From NCBI RefSeq assembly GCF_018143015.1, contig NC_054755.1, positions 6,683,124 through 6,747,123 of the forward strand: a stretch of 64,000 nucleotides of DNA, given 5' to 3'. The stretch is from Lytechinus variegatus. Its lineage: Eukaryota; Echinodermata; Echinoidea; Temnopleuroida; Toxopneustidae. Every line of letters starts with the position of its first letter. Position 1 is the first letter of the stretch. Below the pieces are notes generated by a model, which saw nothing but the letters and a program-made list of their open reading frames with translations, was not told the origin of the DNA and made no database searches. The translations under genes and the position numbers were made by a program. This document shows positions 29,401 through 41,727 of the stretch, one piece after another.

Positions 29401-31326
29401 CAGTGCAGAAATGAAAGTAATATTTAAAAAAAAGGAAGCTACATGCAAACCAACTGGATTACTAAACTCATTTGTCCATGTACTGACACCATGAAAGCAT
29501 TTAGGGTTATCACTGGTCAGTGATGTTCGAATATGCCTCGTGAGAATTGAACCCACCCAGTACACAACAAAGAGTTTATAGCCAAATTGGTACTAGGCTA
29601 GACAGGAATAACCATTTCTGGGGAATTATTTAACAATTTCTGACACTTTACTACGTGAGAGAAGCCAACGCAGTTCAGCAAAACAACCAAATACAGATAC
29701 TAATGCTTTTGGTCTAGTAATGTACTACATGTAGGCCTACTTGGGTATTTCACTTTCCTTTGGAATAGTTTTACATCACGGTGGCAACTATAAGGATAAC
29801 CCTGGCCTGTATCATATATGAAAATAAAATAAAGCATGTTGATCTCGAGAGCAGCGAGGTACATGTATGAAAGGCATTGAAGTGGTATAAAATCCAAAGA
29901 ACACCATGGTATGTTTTTACAGGGCATAAATGAAAGGGTAGAAATATTAAGAACACTATGAAAAATTCTGTAGCAATAAGAATATAAGGGGAAACTAGCA
30001 CTAGCCTTATTCTGGTGAAAACTGACAAGACCACTTATCCAAAGTAAAATTTTACGATATAAGTAACCTAACGTTCATCCTCATTTAGTAAACCTTGTAA
30101 GTTGTGCTGTGTGGTGATTGAAATGAATAAGTATTTATTTACTTTCTTTTTATGTTCTTTTGATCTAAACTGGATAAAGCACTTCATTATTTGGTACAGT
30201 CCTGGTTGCAAATTCATTTTATGCATTGGCCCCAAAATAAATTGAATTCTTGAAATTAATTTGTTCTTATCAAAAATAAGGTTAGTGGAATTGAATATCT
30301 GCATTCTGCACAACACTTATCTCACTTTCCATCAATTAATAGGCAATATATTTTTCATCTTCAAAATCTTCAAAATTTACAAGTTTGATACGAATTGTCA
30401 AAGTTGATTTTAATATCAAATGAATATAATTCCCAATTAAGGATACCAATGATCTTTCTCATAACATGTTTGCATACATCTTTTGCCTGTACATTTTGTC
30501 ATGTTTATTTTATGCATACCAAATAGATCTAACCAAACAGATCTGTTAGATCTATTTGGTATTATTAATCGATCTAGACATCTAGTAACATTTTTTGCTG
30601 TTCTGTTTTGTTAATAATAATAATAATAATGGGGCCACATTGAAACCACCAATTTGATGATATGGGCCGCCCTGTGGCCTATTTAAATATCAGAAATAAA
30701 AAATAAATAAAATAAGGTTAAGACTTAAGGTCCCACTCAGTCAAAGTCAAACTAAAGACAAGCACAAAGATATGCTCAAATCATTAATGTTTTTGAGTGC
30801 TCTGGTAAAAAAAATCAAATTCAGCTAAATTAACAACGGCACAAAATCTACAATAAGAATTTAGGATATGAAACTAGTATTTATGGCACCACATGACATA
30901 CCGGTACATCTCACCTCTCGCTCTCCAAATCCAAACGACCCGTGGGGGACCAGCAAAGCCTTACATCCAGCCCGACAGTTCCGGGGAAAATTAGTGCAGC
31001 GTCCCGCTCGCTACAGGAGCAGTGAGCATTTACGGCGTGCGACGAACTCGGTTGCCATTTTTCAAATCAACGATATTTCACGTATTTTGTTATAAAATCG
31101 TACAAATTTTATAAATTTAGGTGGTCGCTAATATTTTGATATGAATGTGCAGCGTTAAAATAAATTTCTAACGGCGATTTCCGATATAATTATAAAAAAT
31201 GATTCAAAATTTTGCACGCATTTCCAATGGTAGCAGTCGACAAAAAGGCCCGGTTGGAACTATTCGAGATCCTTCAAATTTGACCTTTGACCCCTGTTGT
31301 CGCAACCTTGTTTATATAGGGCCTTG
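26488..31326. mobile_element. 4.84 kb DNA transposon, hAT-like, non-autonomous or decayed
   Basis: Perfect 29-bp terminal inverted repeats lie at 26488-26516 and 31298-31326 (outer bases CAAGGCCCTATATAAACAAG). They are flanked on both sides by the direct repeat TTTTTTAG (26480-26487 and 31327-31334). An 8-bp duplication with T at position 2 and A at position 7 is the hAT pattern, although P elements also make 8-bp duplications. A subterminal AATAGTTCCAA is also inverted at both ends. I recognise no transposase inside. The interior is AT-rich with nested repeats, including a GGCGGATCCAGGATTTTCC repeat at about 27504, a 17-bp-stem hairpin at 30517-30561 and an ATA microsatellite near 30613. Confidence 0.85.
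29221..29255 (+). promoter_or_regulatory. Histone-type pre-mRNA 3' stem-loop with purine-rich downstream element
   Basis: GGTCCTTTTCAGGACC (29221-29236) is a 6-bp stem with a 4-nt loop that fits the replication-dependent histone 3' stem-loop consensus. Ten nucleotides later CAAAAAAGA (29247-29255) differs by one base from the sea-urchin histone downstream element CAAGAAAGA. No histone coding sequence is recognisable upstream, so function is unproven. Confidence 0.45.
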
Positions 31327-31379
31327 TTTTTTAGGACTGGTCGGCCTTGCGCCTCGGACGTCGATTACTGATGCAGAAT

Positions 31380-31518
31380 GCAGGGGTCCGTTTCATAAAC
31401 TCGTTATAAGCCTATATTTTTTATGCACTTAAGCAACTGAAATCATTCTATTTTTTATAATAGTAAACAGTTAGAATAAATAGTTATTTTCCAAAATTCT
31501 TTATGAAATGGGACGCAG
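31380..31518. repeat. Foldback element, TTTCATAAA-ended class
   Basis: GGGGTCCGTTTCATAAACTC and GTTATAAGCC on the left are inverted as TTCTTTATGAAATGGGACGC on the right, about 135 bp overall. It lies just outside the 4.84 kb element. Confidence 0.65.
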
Positions 31519-31626
31519 GGAGTGGAACCAAGGAAATTCCGTGAGCGGGGCCGGAGGAGGGGCCCGGGGAGGACTACATTTTCACACATTAGTTTTAATG
31601 TTTTATCATATAGCATCTTCATTATA

Positions 31627-31627
31627 T

Positions 31628-31660
<33 letters not shown>
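31627..31660 (+). repeat. Poly-T run
   Basis: A homopolymer of about 30 T beside AAAAAACAAG. It may be the tail of a minus-strand retroposed copy. Confidence 0.8.
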
Positions 31661-31666
<6 letters not shown>

Positions 31667-31764
31667 CAAGTGCACACCTAGTTGCCAATAATGCATATAG
31701 CATTTTCATTTATTTGAAAGCAGGATAAAAGAGCATTGTAGATTAAATGCTTTGCTCACGGGCA

Positions 31765-31839
31765 GGTGCCGCAGCCGGGGATCGAACCCCGGACTTTCCA
31801 TGTATAGCCAGGCGCCTTAGACCACTCGGCCAGGGCACC
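31765..31839 (-). tRNA. tRNA-like sequence, probably pseudogene or SINE head
   Basis: The minus strand begins GGTGCCCTGGCCGAGTGGTC and ends CGGCACC, giving a six-base-pair acceptor stem. It has a perfect A box (TGGCCGAGTGG), a D stem GCC/GGC, and a T arm around GGGGTTCGATCCCC that is one base short in the loop. The anticodon arm (around CTATACA) does not pair well, and extra bases lie between the T arm and the acceptor. It most resembles Leu/Ser-type tRNAs without a long variable arm, so I take it as tRNA-derived rather than functional. Confidence 0.5.
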
Positions 31840-32347
31840 TCACCTATAACAACAGATGTAATCGATTAGTATCGAGGATCTCCACAAAATCGCATGATCA
31901 TAGGAATCGACTATCACTGTGAGTCCAAATGATGATAATTTTATTTCGCACAAATACATTTAAATAAAGATTTTTAAAATAGTGAGGTGGAAATCTGTCT
32001 CAAAGGGTAGGGGGGACCATGAGCTAGAAACTTGACAAGGCAAAAAAAAAAGAAAGGTTATTATCCAAAATATAAGGTAACTTTTAACAAAAAAAATGAC
32101 AAGCAAAAAAAAGGAGGAGTTCCCACAATACGTGTATTATTTCGATTGTGAATGATGTATTTTATTTTTCTCCATCATAAAAGACCAAAAACAGTAAGGG
32201 GACTGTTGCACCCACAAATGTATACACTTATACCTACAAATGTAAAAAAATTCCAGGTGTTCGAATTTTCAGGTCATTGCATATATATAAATAAAAAAAT
32301 TGTGTTAGCATTCAAAAGATACAATTTTTTAGTTGATTAGGCATCAT

Positions 32348-32906
32348 CCCGGGGGGGGGGCCACTTCCATTCACGAGTGGATACCATGCGCGACCATGGG
32401 GTCTCGAAAAGCACCCTAAACACGTAATTTCCATATTCTGAAAATGCACCCCTTAACAAGTATTGGCGTGTGAAACCCTACCCTTAACAAGTATTGGAAA
32501 CAAAACGATACTCTTGGAAAATATTCCTTGAAATGAACCCCTAAACAAGTACAGGAATGTGTTATTGTTGGTCCTTTCGGTCGTCGGCTTTACCCTTTTT
32601 TGGTACGACCCCCCCCCCCCCCCACCTTCTACACCTCGCGCAAATCGGACTCTAAACACGAAGTGTTGGGGCAAAAAGGACATCCTTTATAAAACATTTT
32701 AATTTTGTTTTATCGTCCCCGCAAATTCGACCCTAAACACGTAATTTTCTTAGCGAAATAGATACCCTTTTTTCATTATTTTTGTGTTTTTGACACCCTT
32801 ATCACGTTACGTACGTAACGTGCCCTATCGTGAAAAAGACATCCTTTTTACGTGTTTTTTTGGTCGCGCATGGTATCCACTCGTCAATGTAAGTGGCCCC
32901 CCCGGG
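32348..32906. mobile_element. 559-bp GC-bounded DNA element with 8-bp target duplication
   Basis: Inverted termini of about 45 bp begin CCCGGGGGG, then GGCCACTT, then ACGAGTGGATACCATGCGCG, and recur inverted at the right end. Direct repeats GGCATCAT flank it at 32340-32347 and 32907-32914. Inside are degenerate tandem units around CCCTAAACACGTAATTTTC and CCCCTTAACAAGTATTGG. No coding capacity. Confidence 0.88.
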
Positions 32907-32914
32907 GGCATCAT

Positions 32915-33940
32915 TTTGCATGATGACAAATATTTTGTATATCAAACAAATTCAGCTCGCATAAGCTGTTTAAATACATCAAGTTGACGATAACAAAAAG
33001 CTATAAAATGTCCCGTTTCAGGTCAGCTTATGAAAAAAAGATGACAGGGATTGGTTTGAAAGTGGGTGGGGGACCATGCTCACAAATCTGATTGTAATAT
33101 TTACATTTTTGTAAACTGGTTTGTTTAAAAAAAAGTTAGGTAGCGTAGCGTTGTTTTTGCTTAACTTTGGAATACTCCCTCTCCGAGGAGGCCTATAGAC
33201 CCCCTCCCCCTTCCCGCAGGAAGAAAGGGGTGGCATATCCTCCCAGAAAGTCAGACAAGCCCTCCTCCCCCAAAAAAGAAGAAGAAGAAGAAGGAGGAGG
33301 AGGAGGATATAAACCATAATCAAATATAGAATGGCAAATAGCAAAACTTTTGGATCACTTATAAAATTTCGATAGCGCTTCGCGCTCGCATGACCTGTTA
33401 GATGCAGTCTAAGTCAATAGGTGACAAATTACAACCTTTTGAAACTTGATTATTGAAATGATAAAATTTGAAAATAAAATGAATAAAATTCATAAACAGA
33501 AATAATTTAACATTGAACGGGAACAATTAAGGAAACACAGAAAATCAAACAAATAATAATAGAGGAAATTCGAGAACTGACAAATAAAAATCAAGAATAA
33601 AGAAACCTTATAAAGATTAGGCCTAATTTAGGAGAAAAAAACCCAGATCAACAAAAATTAATGATATACATATAGGTCTATTTACTTAAGCAGGGCCGGA
33701 TCCATGATTTCCAATACCATGACTACAGGGAGTTCTTGTTAGAAAAATATGACAAGCAATAAAAGCAGAAAAATTGGGGTTTTAATCCCGAATGAAGTTG
33801 ATGTCACAAGAAATATACAATCTCCACTTCAAATATTCGCTTGGCTCTTAATTAAGGCCAGATCAGATGTGAGCGGGTGCAAGGCGTTTCGGATGTGCCC
33901 ACCAGATCGATCTTCTACCTTTAAAAAAATAGAAGAAAGG
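32915..33940. other. Intergenic, low-complexity patches
   Basis: Contains an (AAG/AGG)n purine run at 33277-33308, a GCGCTTCGCGCTCGC hairpin-like patch at about 33376 and a GGGCCGGATCCATGATTTCC repeat fragment at about 33694. No gene recognised. Confidence 0.5.
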
Positions 33941-34330
33941 AAAGAATGAAAAGGAACAATAAGAAAGCAAGTAAGAAAGAAAGAAAGAAAGAAAAAAAAA
34001 TATATAGAAACAAATAATTTAGGCTAAGAAAACAGAAAGATATGCCTGATAATGGGAAAGAATGAAAGGAATAAAGAAGAAGAAAAATTTTAGAAATCAA
34101 ATATTTCCTATGAGGAAAGAAAGAAAAAAAAGATAGAAAGAAAATGAAAGAAAGAAAGAAAATGAAAGAAGAAAAAAAGAAAGAAAAAAAGAAAGAAAGA
34201 AAGAAAGAAAGGAAAGAAAGAAAGAAAGAAAAAAAGGAAAGAAAAAAGGAAAGAAATAAAGAAGGAAAGAAAAGAATTAAGGAGAAGAAAAATAATGGAG
34301 AAGAAAAAATGATTGAGAAGAGTGAAAACA
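33941..34330 (+). repeat. (GAAA)n polypurine tract
   Basis: Nearly 400 bp of GAAA, AAAG and GGAA repeats. The long open frames on both strands (Lys/Glu-rich on plus, Phe/Ser/Leu-rich on minus) come from the repeat and are not genes. Confidence 0.9.
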
Positions 34331-36310
34331 TCATTTTGAAAATAGTTTCTTCATAATTTGTTACATTTTGAGTCACCGCTACTGGCCTTTTTTGGCAAGT
34401 GTTTGATGAATGGACAAAAAACCCCGATACCACTAATGTGTGTGTACGCGTATGGCCTATGGGTGGTGGTGCGGAAATCATTCTACCATACCATTCAGTT
34501 TCAATTTGGCAGCATCCCACTGAAAATGGCGGACGACAACGTCGATATCTCTCGAGCTATCCGCCAAATGCCTTCATCAAATCACATTAGGAGAGCTGTA
34601 TTCTGGTAGGAACTGTGGATATTTAAGATCCGACAATATAGAAAACATTGTGAGGTACAAGTCTGGAAGCATACCAGCTACCAATGAGGAAATCTTGGGG
34701 ATTAAACTAACGGTAAAGCATCCACGTCGAACATTTTGTGGGACCATTTTAGTGCTGGCAGCATTGGAAGCGCACAGGAGCAGCAGGACCATTATCGTGT
34801 TGTGCAAGCACTTGTTACGCTCATCCTCTGGCGTGCTGTTCTGGTAGTGTGGTGGTGTCCATTGCATTTGCTGCAAAGATAGAGAGACTACATGCAACTC
34901 AAACTGTTTTTAGTGTTCGAAATTTATAGAAGCGTGTATTATCCTTGCATGAAATAAACAAAGACAACCATCTATCCATAACTGTTAATCTTATTGAAGT
35001 TTGGATATTTTCTCTTTTTTTTCTCTGCAAGTGCATTTTATTGGAAGTTTTTAAATTTTGTTGAATTTCATTCAGTGGGTCACTGGCCAACTCCCGGCCA
35101 GAGGACACAGAGCGTAGATAACTGTATTTGGACAAGTGACGGGTGCAAGCTTAAGTCACAATTGACTTAGATATTCCTGTCCAAGTGTGCTGTCCATCAA
35201 CTTCTTGGCCTTTGGATTTATTTTTGGATCATTATTCAAAAGACAAGCAATAGATAGACACTTTTGAACGGAGTGCTTCAAGATCTTGTGGCCTTTTCAG
35301 GGATGACGGATATTTCATACATTTTTCTGTAGCAAAACACCAAGACATCAAAATGAGTATTGCACATCAAGGGTTAACAAAGGTAGGTATAGATCTACAG
35401 TCTGCATGTCAACATGGTACAAATACGCATGTACATGCAAGTACGGTAGACGTCTGTAGATGTGAATATGAAGAATTTATTGTATAAAAAGATGGTTAAT
35501 AATTTGTTATTTTTCCCCCTTTTTCAAGATTGTTAAACTTAACAGAAAAGTTAAAGTTGAAAAGGAAAAGAGAGGAAAATAAATGAGAGCAAAAGAAAAT
35601 GGGAGATGAAAAAAGAGAGTGGGAAAAACAAATAATTTAAGAATTTATCCAAGCTAGGAAGACAACAAGATGGACCTTCAAACTTGACTGCCAAAACCAT
35701 ATAATTGGAACAATTTACCCATAAACGTTAAAAAACAAACATCCGTCCAAAACTTTCAAACAGCAATTATTGAAGCTTAAAGCACATCACACAGTGGCAA
35801 CATGGCCTCTCGACGGTGCTGCTGTACAGCTGCGATGTCCACATGAGATACTGAGTAAAAAAAATATTCCAGGATGCTGTAGGCCCATATGTACATGTAG
35901 GTTTTAAAATATTAAAAAGAGGGCAGACCTTGGCAATTATTGAATGTGGTGTGTACTGAAAATTATGTTATTGCATTGTGCACATATCATACAAGTAGCT
36001 CATCTTTGTACTTACTTTTCCTGAAGTACATAAACATTAGTCATGCTTGCTGGATGAATAGTAGCTTGAAAACTTTATCAGTGGTTTGCCCCCCCAAAAA
36101 AAAAGAGAGAAAAGGTGACATTTTAGCATTTTTTTTTTCTTTCTGCATTTTTCCAGTACATCCGGTAATAAAGGTAATAAAGTAATTTTGAAAATGTTGA
36201 TATGTTTCAATAGTCAAAACTTTCAGAACAAAATCATCCCCCATTCTATTTTTAATAGTATTAATCAGTTTGTTATCATTGTCACCAACCTTATTCTATT
36301 TATAAATACA
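34331..36310. other. Intergenic with one exon-like start
   Basis: At about 34524 AAAATGGCGGACGACAACGT has a good translation-start context and opens 27 codons (MADDNVDISRAIRQMPSSNH...) before a TAG. There is no donor before the stop that I would trust. Otherwise AT-rich with no recognised feature. Confidence 0.4.
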
Positions 36311-36319
36311 TGTAGAATC

Positions 36320-36545
36320 ACCATTTACCATCATCATCCTCACCACCACCAGCACCACCAGTAGTACTACATGTACATAATGTACATGTAACCACCAATC
36401 CACCACCATCACCATCATCATCCTAATTTTCATGATCGTCATGATCATCATCATAGTAATATATTCATCATCATCGTCATCATCATCATCATCATCATCT
36501 TCATCATCATCATCATCATTTTCATCATCATCATCATCCTAAATT
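36320..36545 (+). repeat. (ATC)n / (CATCAT)n microsatellite
   Basis: Long imperfect trinucleotide array, with CACCACCACCAG units at its start and pure TCATCATCATCATCATCATC runs at about 36460-36535. Confidence 0.95.
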
Positions 36546-39500
36546 CATCTTCGTCATCACCATAAACAATTCAAATTCAAATCTTAATCGGGTGTGCTGG
36601 GCTTTAAACATGGCTGATGAAAGATTCAGATTCATGCCTGACATCCTGTGTGTATCCAGGCACTTGCCATAATACACACTGGACATCACACGCTAAAAGG
36701 CACTACATTTATTGTACAGTACATACATGTACAGGGGAGAAAATTACACAGGGGCTCTGGGCAATTCAACCCCCGAAATGCTCAAAAGCACCCTGGAAAC
36801 AAAAAAAAAAGGAGCCCTCATTAATCCCCATTCATTGCAATGTTAAAGCTTGTCCAATGTTGCAGTAAATTGTGAAAAGAAGCTCCCAAATTATTTTTTT
36901 TTAATGTAGCCAAGTTGGGCCTTGCGGCATCCATGTCCTACACATTTATTTTGAGATTTTCCAGCAATTAGTGTAAAAATAAATCTAGTCCTATGCATTT
37001 GTTGACATATTAGGCCCGAGTCCTGTTTATATATTGAAAAAATACCACTTGCTGTAAAAGGGCACTTACAGTTGACCAGTAGGAATTGAAGACCCCCCCA
37101 TACATTTCATTATAAAAAAGAAAATGGTGATAATTAATTAGGCAATAGGCATATAAAGTATAAATGTACAAAGTGTTATACATGTACATGTAGAATAAAA
37201 GTACACTACAGTACAGTATGCATAAAATGGTGGTGTTCGTATTAAAGAGGAACTACCACAAATATATGGTCTCTCTACTCTGTGATTGCAATTTCTAAAG
37301 GATTTTATCCCTTTTGTTGGTGTATACAGTGTACAATAATTGTACCTTTGTTAAAAGAATGCCAAGCATGAAGAATGTGCTAAATAGCAGCAATCCAGTG
37401 AACCATGCTGTAGATGACTACATGTAGATGTAATTCTTAAAATTGATAAAAATCACCCCTCCAAATAAGTAGTCATTGTCTTTAAAAAAGTACATACAGT
37501 ACATATTAAAGTACATATTATTAAAAGCCTATTCTGTATGTACAGAATATACATTTACATGTAGGGCCTATCATACATGTATGGCCTATCATACATGTAT
37601 GTAGTCTGCTGTGCAAACCCTTTACTCGAGACTCGAGCTAATGTACATGTAAGGGGTATGATTGCAAAAGCTTATAATGACTTGTACATGTATACATGTA
37701 CTATGCACCAGCATATTAAATTCGTGGTTAAATTTATATACAGTACATTGTAAATTGTTTCTGTATTTATATATCAATTCATTTTTAGGAAGTGTAGCGC
37801 TGCATTACATGTATATGCGCAATTTTTGGAGAATCACAACAGACTGTCATCACAGATCACTAATATTAATAACCTCTGAAGGCCTGTGTGCTAGTCTTTG
37901 TGTGAAGACCCACTTGATCAGATTCAATCAGGGTCTGTGCCTATAGACTACGCCTTGTGCATACACACATGTATGTACCTACATGTACATGTAGTCTGCA
38001 GGAACAGACCTTTAGTAATACAGAGTCAGAACTTGTGATACTAGATTTAAAACTCATGTGTACTTGTACAGTATTGGGGCTCCTATCTGATACGGACAGT
38101 GCAGGGGCGCGTTCTTTTTATTTGGCAACCAGTCAATTTGACTATTTTCACAGTTTGCTGTGTAGTATAGTCTTCACTAGTCTCTGGACATGGCATAATT
38201 GAAATAATTAAAACAAAACTGTCAGATTCTTGCAGATAAATATTGTACATGAACCTCTGCAATATCATTTTCATAGTGCATGGTGGCCTACATGTACATA
38301 CACTGTACATACATGTACATGTACCTGTACATTGTTTTGTACATTGTAATGTACAATGTATTTTTGTTCCCCCTTCCCCTTTTCAAAAAAGAATAAAAAT
38401 ATATTTCACATAATAAAAAAAGATCAGTCAATTCTGCTTGTTAGTGACAGACACTTGTAGTCAATAATCACCGTAAGAAAAAATCCCCAATACAAAATTC
38501 AACTCTATGTTTGTAATTTGTTTATTTATTGGCAGTCTGACCTTTCTTTTGACATGAACTAGAATGTAGCCTACATGTACAAGACAACAAGAGTAATGTC
38601 TGGGTAGAATAAAGTTTTGTTGTTTTATCAGATGAGGGCTGTCTGATCTTTTTGATTGCCTAGTGGTCATTTAATGACACTCATGGGGCGTTAACAGGTC
38701 CTGTTAAGCTACTGAACCTATAAACTAGTCTCGTTTGAGACATTTGCAATATTTCACATTTTGAAGGCTGAAGCACAAATAATGTAGGCCTAAAAGGAAA
38801 GGTTATTGGGAAGGAAGTGTTAGATATGTATTTTTGTAGTACTTTTAGTAGGAAGCACAAAATATTGAAATATTGAAAAAATATTGAAATCTTACATGTA
38901 TTTTTCTCACAGCTGCACCCTAAAGGAGCCGCTGTACAGTATAATTTTTAATATCATTATTTTTCAACAAATTTATTAAGGGGTCAGTCAGAGACAAACC
39001 AGTGGATTCATTTATTCCCAATTAAGCAATTTATATCTAGGCCTCTGCAAGATGATGATTTTGAAAATGAAAATATGACTGCCGGTTTTCACTAAAAAAA
39101 TTTTCATGACTTATCAAAATTATTTTGATAGTCCATAGGGTGCCCAATTGATCAAAATGAAACTGCATATTTTTTCTAAACATGTAAAACCCATCCTTAC
39201 ATGTACCGTACCTACATGTACTGTATTGAGCTAACATTTTTTCAAAGGATGTACTGTACAGTATGTGTAGTTTTTTTATATCCAGTCACTACAATAAAGA
39301 TGTGTACAGGGAAGTTATAAAAATAAAACGCAACACCGAGAGAGAGAAAAAATAAAATATACAGTGTACCGGTATGTACATGTGTGTTTGTGAGACAAGA
39401 ATGTTCGATGATACTCAACATGCTGTAAATGCCTGGCCTGTGCCTCCCCCCCCCTTTGAGAGCCATAAATATTTGTTGGGGGAATATGACTTGCATACCC

Positions 39501-40153
39501 AAGTGAGAACCTTGATTTTCTTGTTTTTTATTCATTTTCTTCTTATCATTTATTTTTTTTTTTGTGGGAGGGAGTGAAGAACTTTTGGGGGGCATGTCTA
39601 TTTTCTTCTGAACAAAATGCCCCCCCCCCCTTTCGGAAAATCCTGGATCCACCCCAGTGTAAATAATATAGTGGCTTTGAAACTTGTCAGCTTATATAGA
39701 AATGGGGGGGGGAGGGTGAAGCTGTGAAAATGCATGTACAGGTCGATGTTATGTATTTGAAAATACTGTATGGAGCACTACCTTGTTTATTTCATTCATT
39801 CTTTTTTTTTTTTGAAGTTCGATCCATTCAATTCAATGGTCTTACAATAATCAGTGGTTGGAATGTCATATCGGTGTTAGAGACGAGTTGGCATACAAAT
39901 TCATCACGACTATTTTACGCTGTATATTTGTGTAGTGATAATGACAAGCTAAATAGTGCCAGCCCAGGTTCCCTCCTAAGTCCAAAGTCCAAGTCTATAG
40001 TACAAGCACCCAACAGCGAATAGTCTCAATTTATAGACCATAGGATACCCCGCCCCCAAAACAAGCAAACAAACAGGTTCATATTAGAAAGTTATATACA
40101 TGTACTGTACACGTACAGTGATTAGACTACACATCAAATGACATGAACACATT
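36546..40153. other. Intergenic, rich in TACATGTA and fragments of a dispersed repeat
   Basis: Many TACATGTA palindromes (for example 37555-37700 and 38290-38345). Two fragments of a repeat family whose hallmark is AGTCTGCAGGCACAGACC lie at about 37870-37948 (inverted) and 37988-38200. A TCCTGGATCCACCCC repeat end lies near 39641. No exon recognised. Confidence 0.5.
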
Positions 40154-40762
40154 TTAAAAGGACAAGTCCACCCCAACAAAAACTTGATTTAAATAAAAAG
40201 AGAAAAAATCAACAAGCATAACACTAAAAATTTCATCAAAATCGGATGTAAAATAAGAAAGTTATGGCATTTTAAAGTTTTGCTTATTTTCAACAAAAAA
40301 GTTATCTGAACGAGCCAGTTATATCCAAATGAGAGAGTTGATGACATCACTCACTCACTATTTCTTTTGTATTTTATTATATGAAATATGAAATATTTTT
40401 ATTTTCTCCTCATTGTCATGTGAAATTAAGTTTCATTCCTCCCTGAACACGTGGTTTCCATTGTTTTAACATTTTGTGCTTCAGGCAAGGAGGTCTTAAT
40501 CGTCAAATTCGTAAAAATTGAAATATTGTATAATTCAAACAATAAAAAACAAAAGAAATAGTGAGTGAGTGACATCATTGACTCTCTCATATGGATGTAA
40601 CTGGCTCATTCATATAGATATATTGTTGAAAATTTAAAAATTTGAAATGTCATAACTTTCTTATTTTACATCCAATTTTCATGAAATTTTCAGCATTGTG
40701 CTTGTCTGATTTTTCTCTGCAGATTCAAATCAACATTTTTCTGAGGTGGACTTGACCTTTAA
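40154..40762. repeat. 600-bp foldback element, family B copy 3
   Basis: AAAGGACAAGTCCACCCCAA and AATCGGATGTAAAATAAGAA on the left face TTATTTTACATCCAATTTTC and GGTGGACTTGACCTTTAA on the right. The centre has ACTCACTATTTCTTTTGTAT and its inverse. Confidence 0.88.
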
Positions 40763-40935
40763 TGGTCAGACAAATGTACATGTTTAGGCTGTTTTCTCAG
40801 GAAAGAAAACGGCCTACACCTGTACATGTACATTCTGTATTATCCGGTAAATGATTCCATGGACTTTAAAGGTAAATGCCAGTTGTATGAGTACGTACAG
40901 AATCCAATGAAATGACCACCAAACATACATGTATG

Positions 40936-41246
40936 TATGTGCCAAAGGATTCTGGAAGAAATTTGTGTAATTGCTGAGAAATCAGCAAATAAGCACAAGA
41001 TTCGGGTCAAGCGTAGGGCCCGACATTCAAAGCAATAATTATACACTGTCCCACGTGCGCTTATCTGTGTTGGTGGTCTTCAGTGTGAACATTACATGTA
41101 TTCATCGTAGATTTCAAGATTTCACAAAGTTCAGTTTATGTATTACTGTAGTACCAGATCTAGATCCTCGATGATATACTGACAATTAAGCCTTGTTTTA
41201 CAGACTTTCTCATGAAATCAGTGTTTACTGCAACTACTGGCATAAA
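40936..41246 (+). repeat. Inverted-repeat arm, partner at 42885-43187
   Basis: This 300-bp sequence, including CCAAAGGATTCTGG, GATCTAGATCCTCGATGATA and CATGAAATCAGTGTTTACTG, recurs on the opposite strand 1.65 kb away with about 10-20% mismatches by eye. It is probably two copies of one transposon in opposite orientation. Confidence 0.8.
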
Positions 41247-41727
41247 TTGTCTTTAATACTGTATTCAACAAAGTCCATGATGATACTGACTGAAGTACAT
41301 GTACTTCATGTACAATTAAACATGTCTTGAACAACAGTGTATACATGTAGGCTTTTAAGGTCTACCATGTCCTTCATGTACAGTATACCATACATTACAT
41401 TTACAGATAGTATGTATGTCAGTTTTTTTTTCAATTTCGGGGCCTGCTTTAAATGTTTGATGGGTCTCGTTCATGTATGCATAAAAATATATGGTGATTC
41501 TACATACAGTACATGTACGTGTATGTAGTCAGTGAGTGGATATAATGAAGTTTGACTGTCTACCAGATTTAGACACTATACTAATTAGACATTGTTTAAA
41601 ATAGTTTGCTTGTTATCAGTATAAGGTGATTGTTGTATGGCCTGCCTGCACTGTATTTCTGGCCTAGACAAACAAAACAATGCATTTCTGCCAGTAATCC
41701 CAGATAAAACATCTACATGTACAAAGA

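Noticed and set aside
29174..29494. 106-residue plus-strand open frame inside the 4.84 kb element as a transposase
   Set aside because: No hAT dimerisation motif, zinc finger or catalytic pattern recognised. It overlaps the stem-loop and a local inverted repeat.
33921..34520. 199-residue minus-strand open frame
   Set aside because: It is the complement of the (GAAA)n tract and gives only Phe/Ser/Leu repeats. Low complexity, not a gene.
36320..36545. Repeated units resembling a CRISPR-like array
   Set aside because: Simple trinucleotide microsatellite in a eukaryotic genome, without spaced unique sequences.
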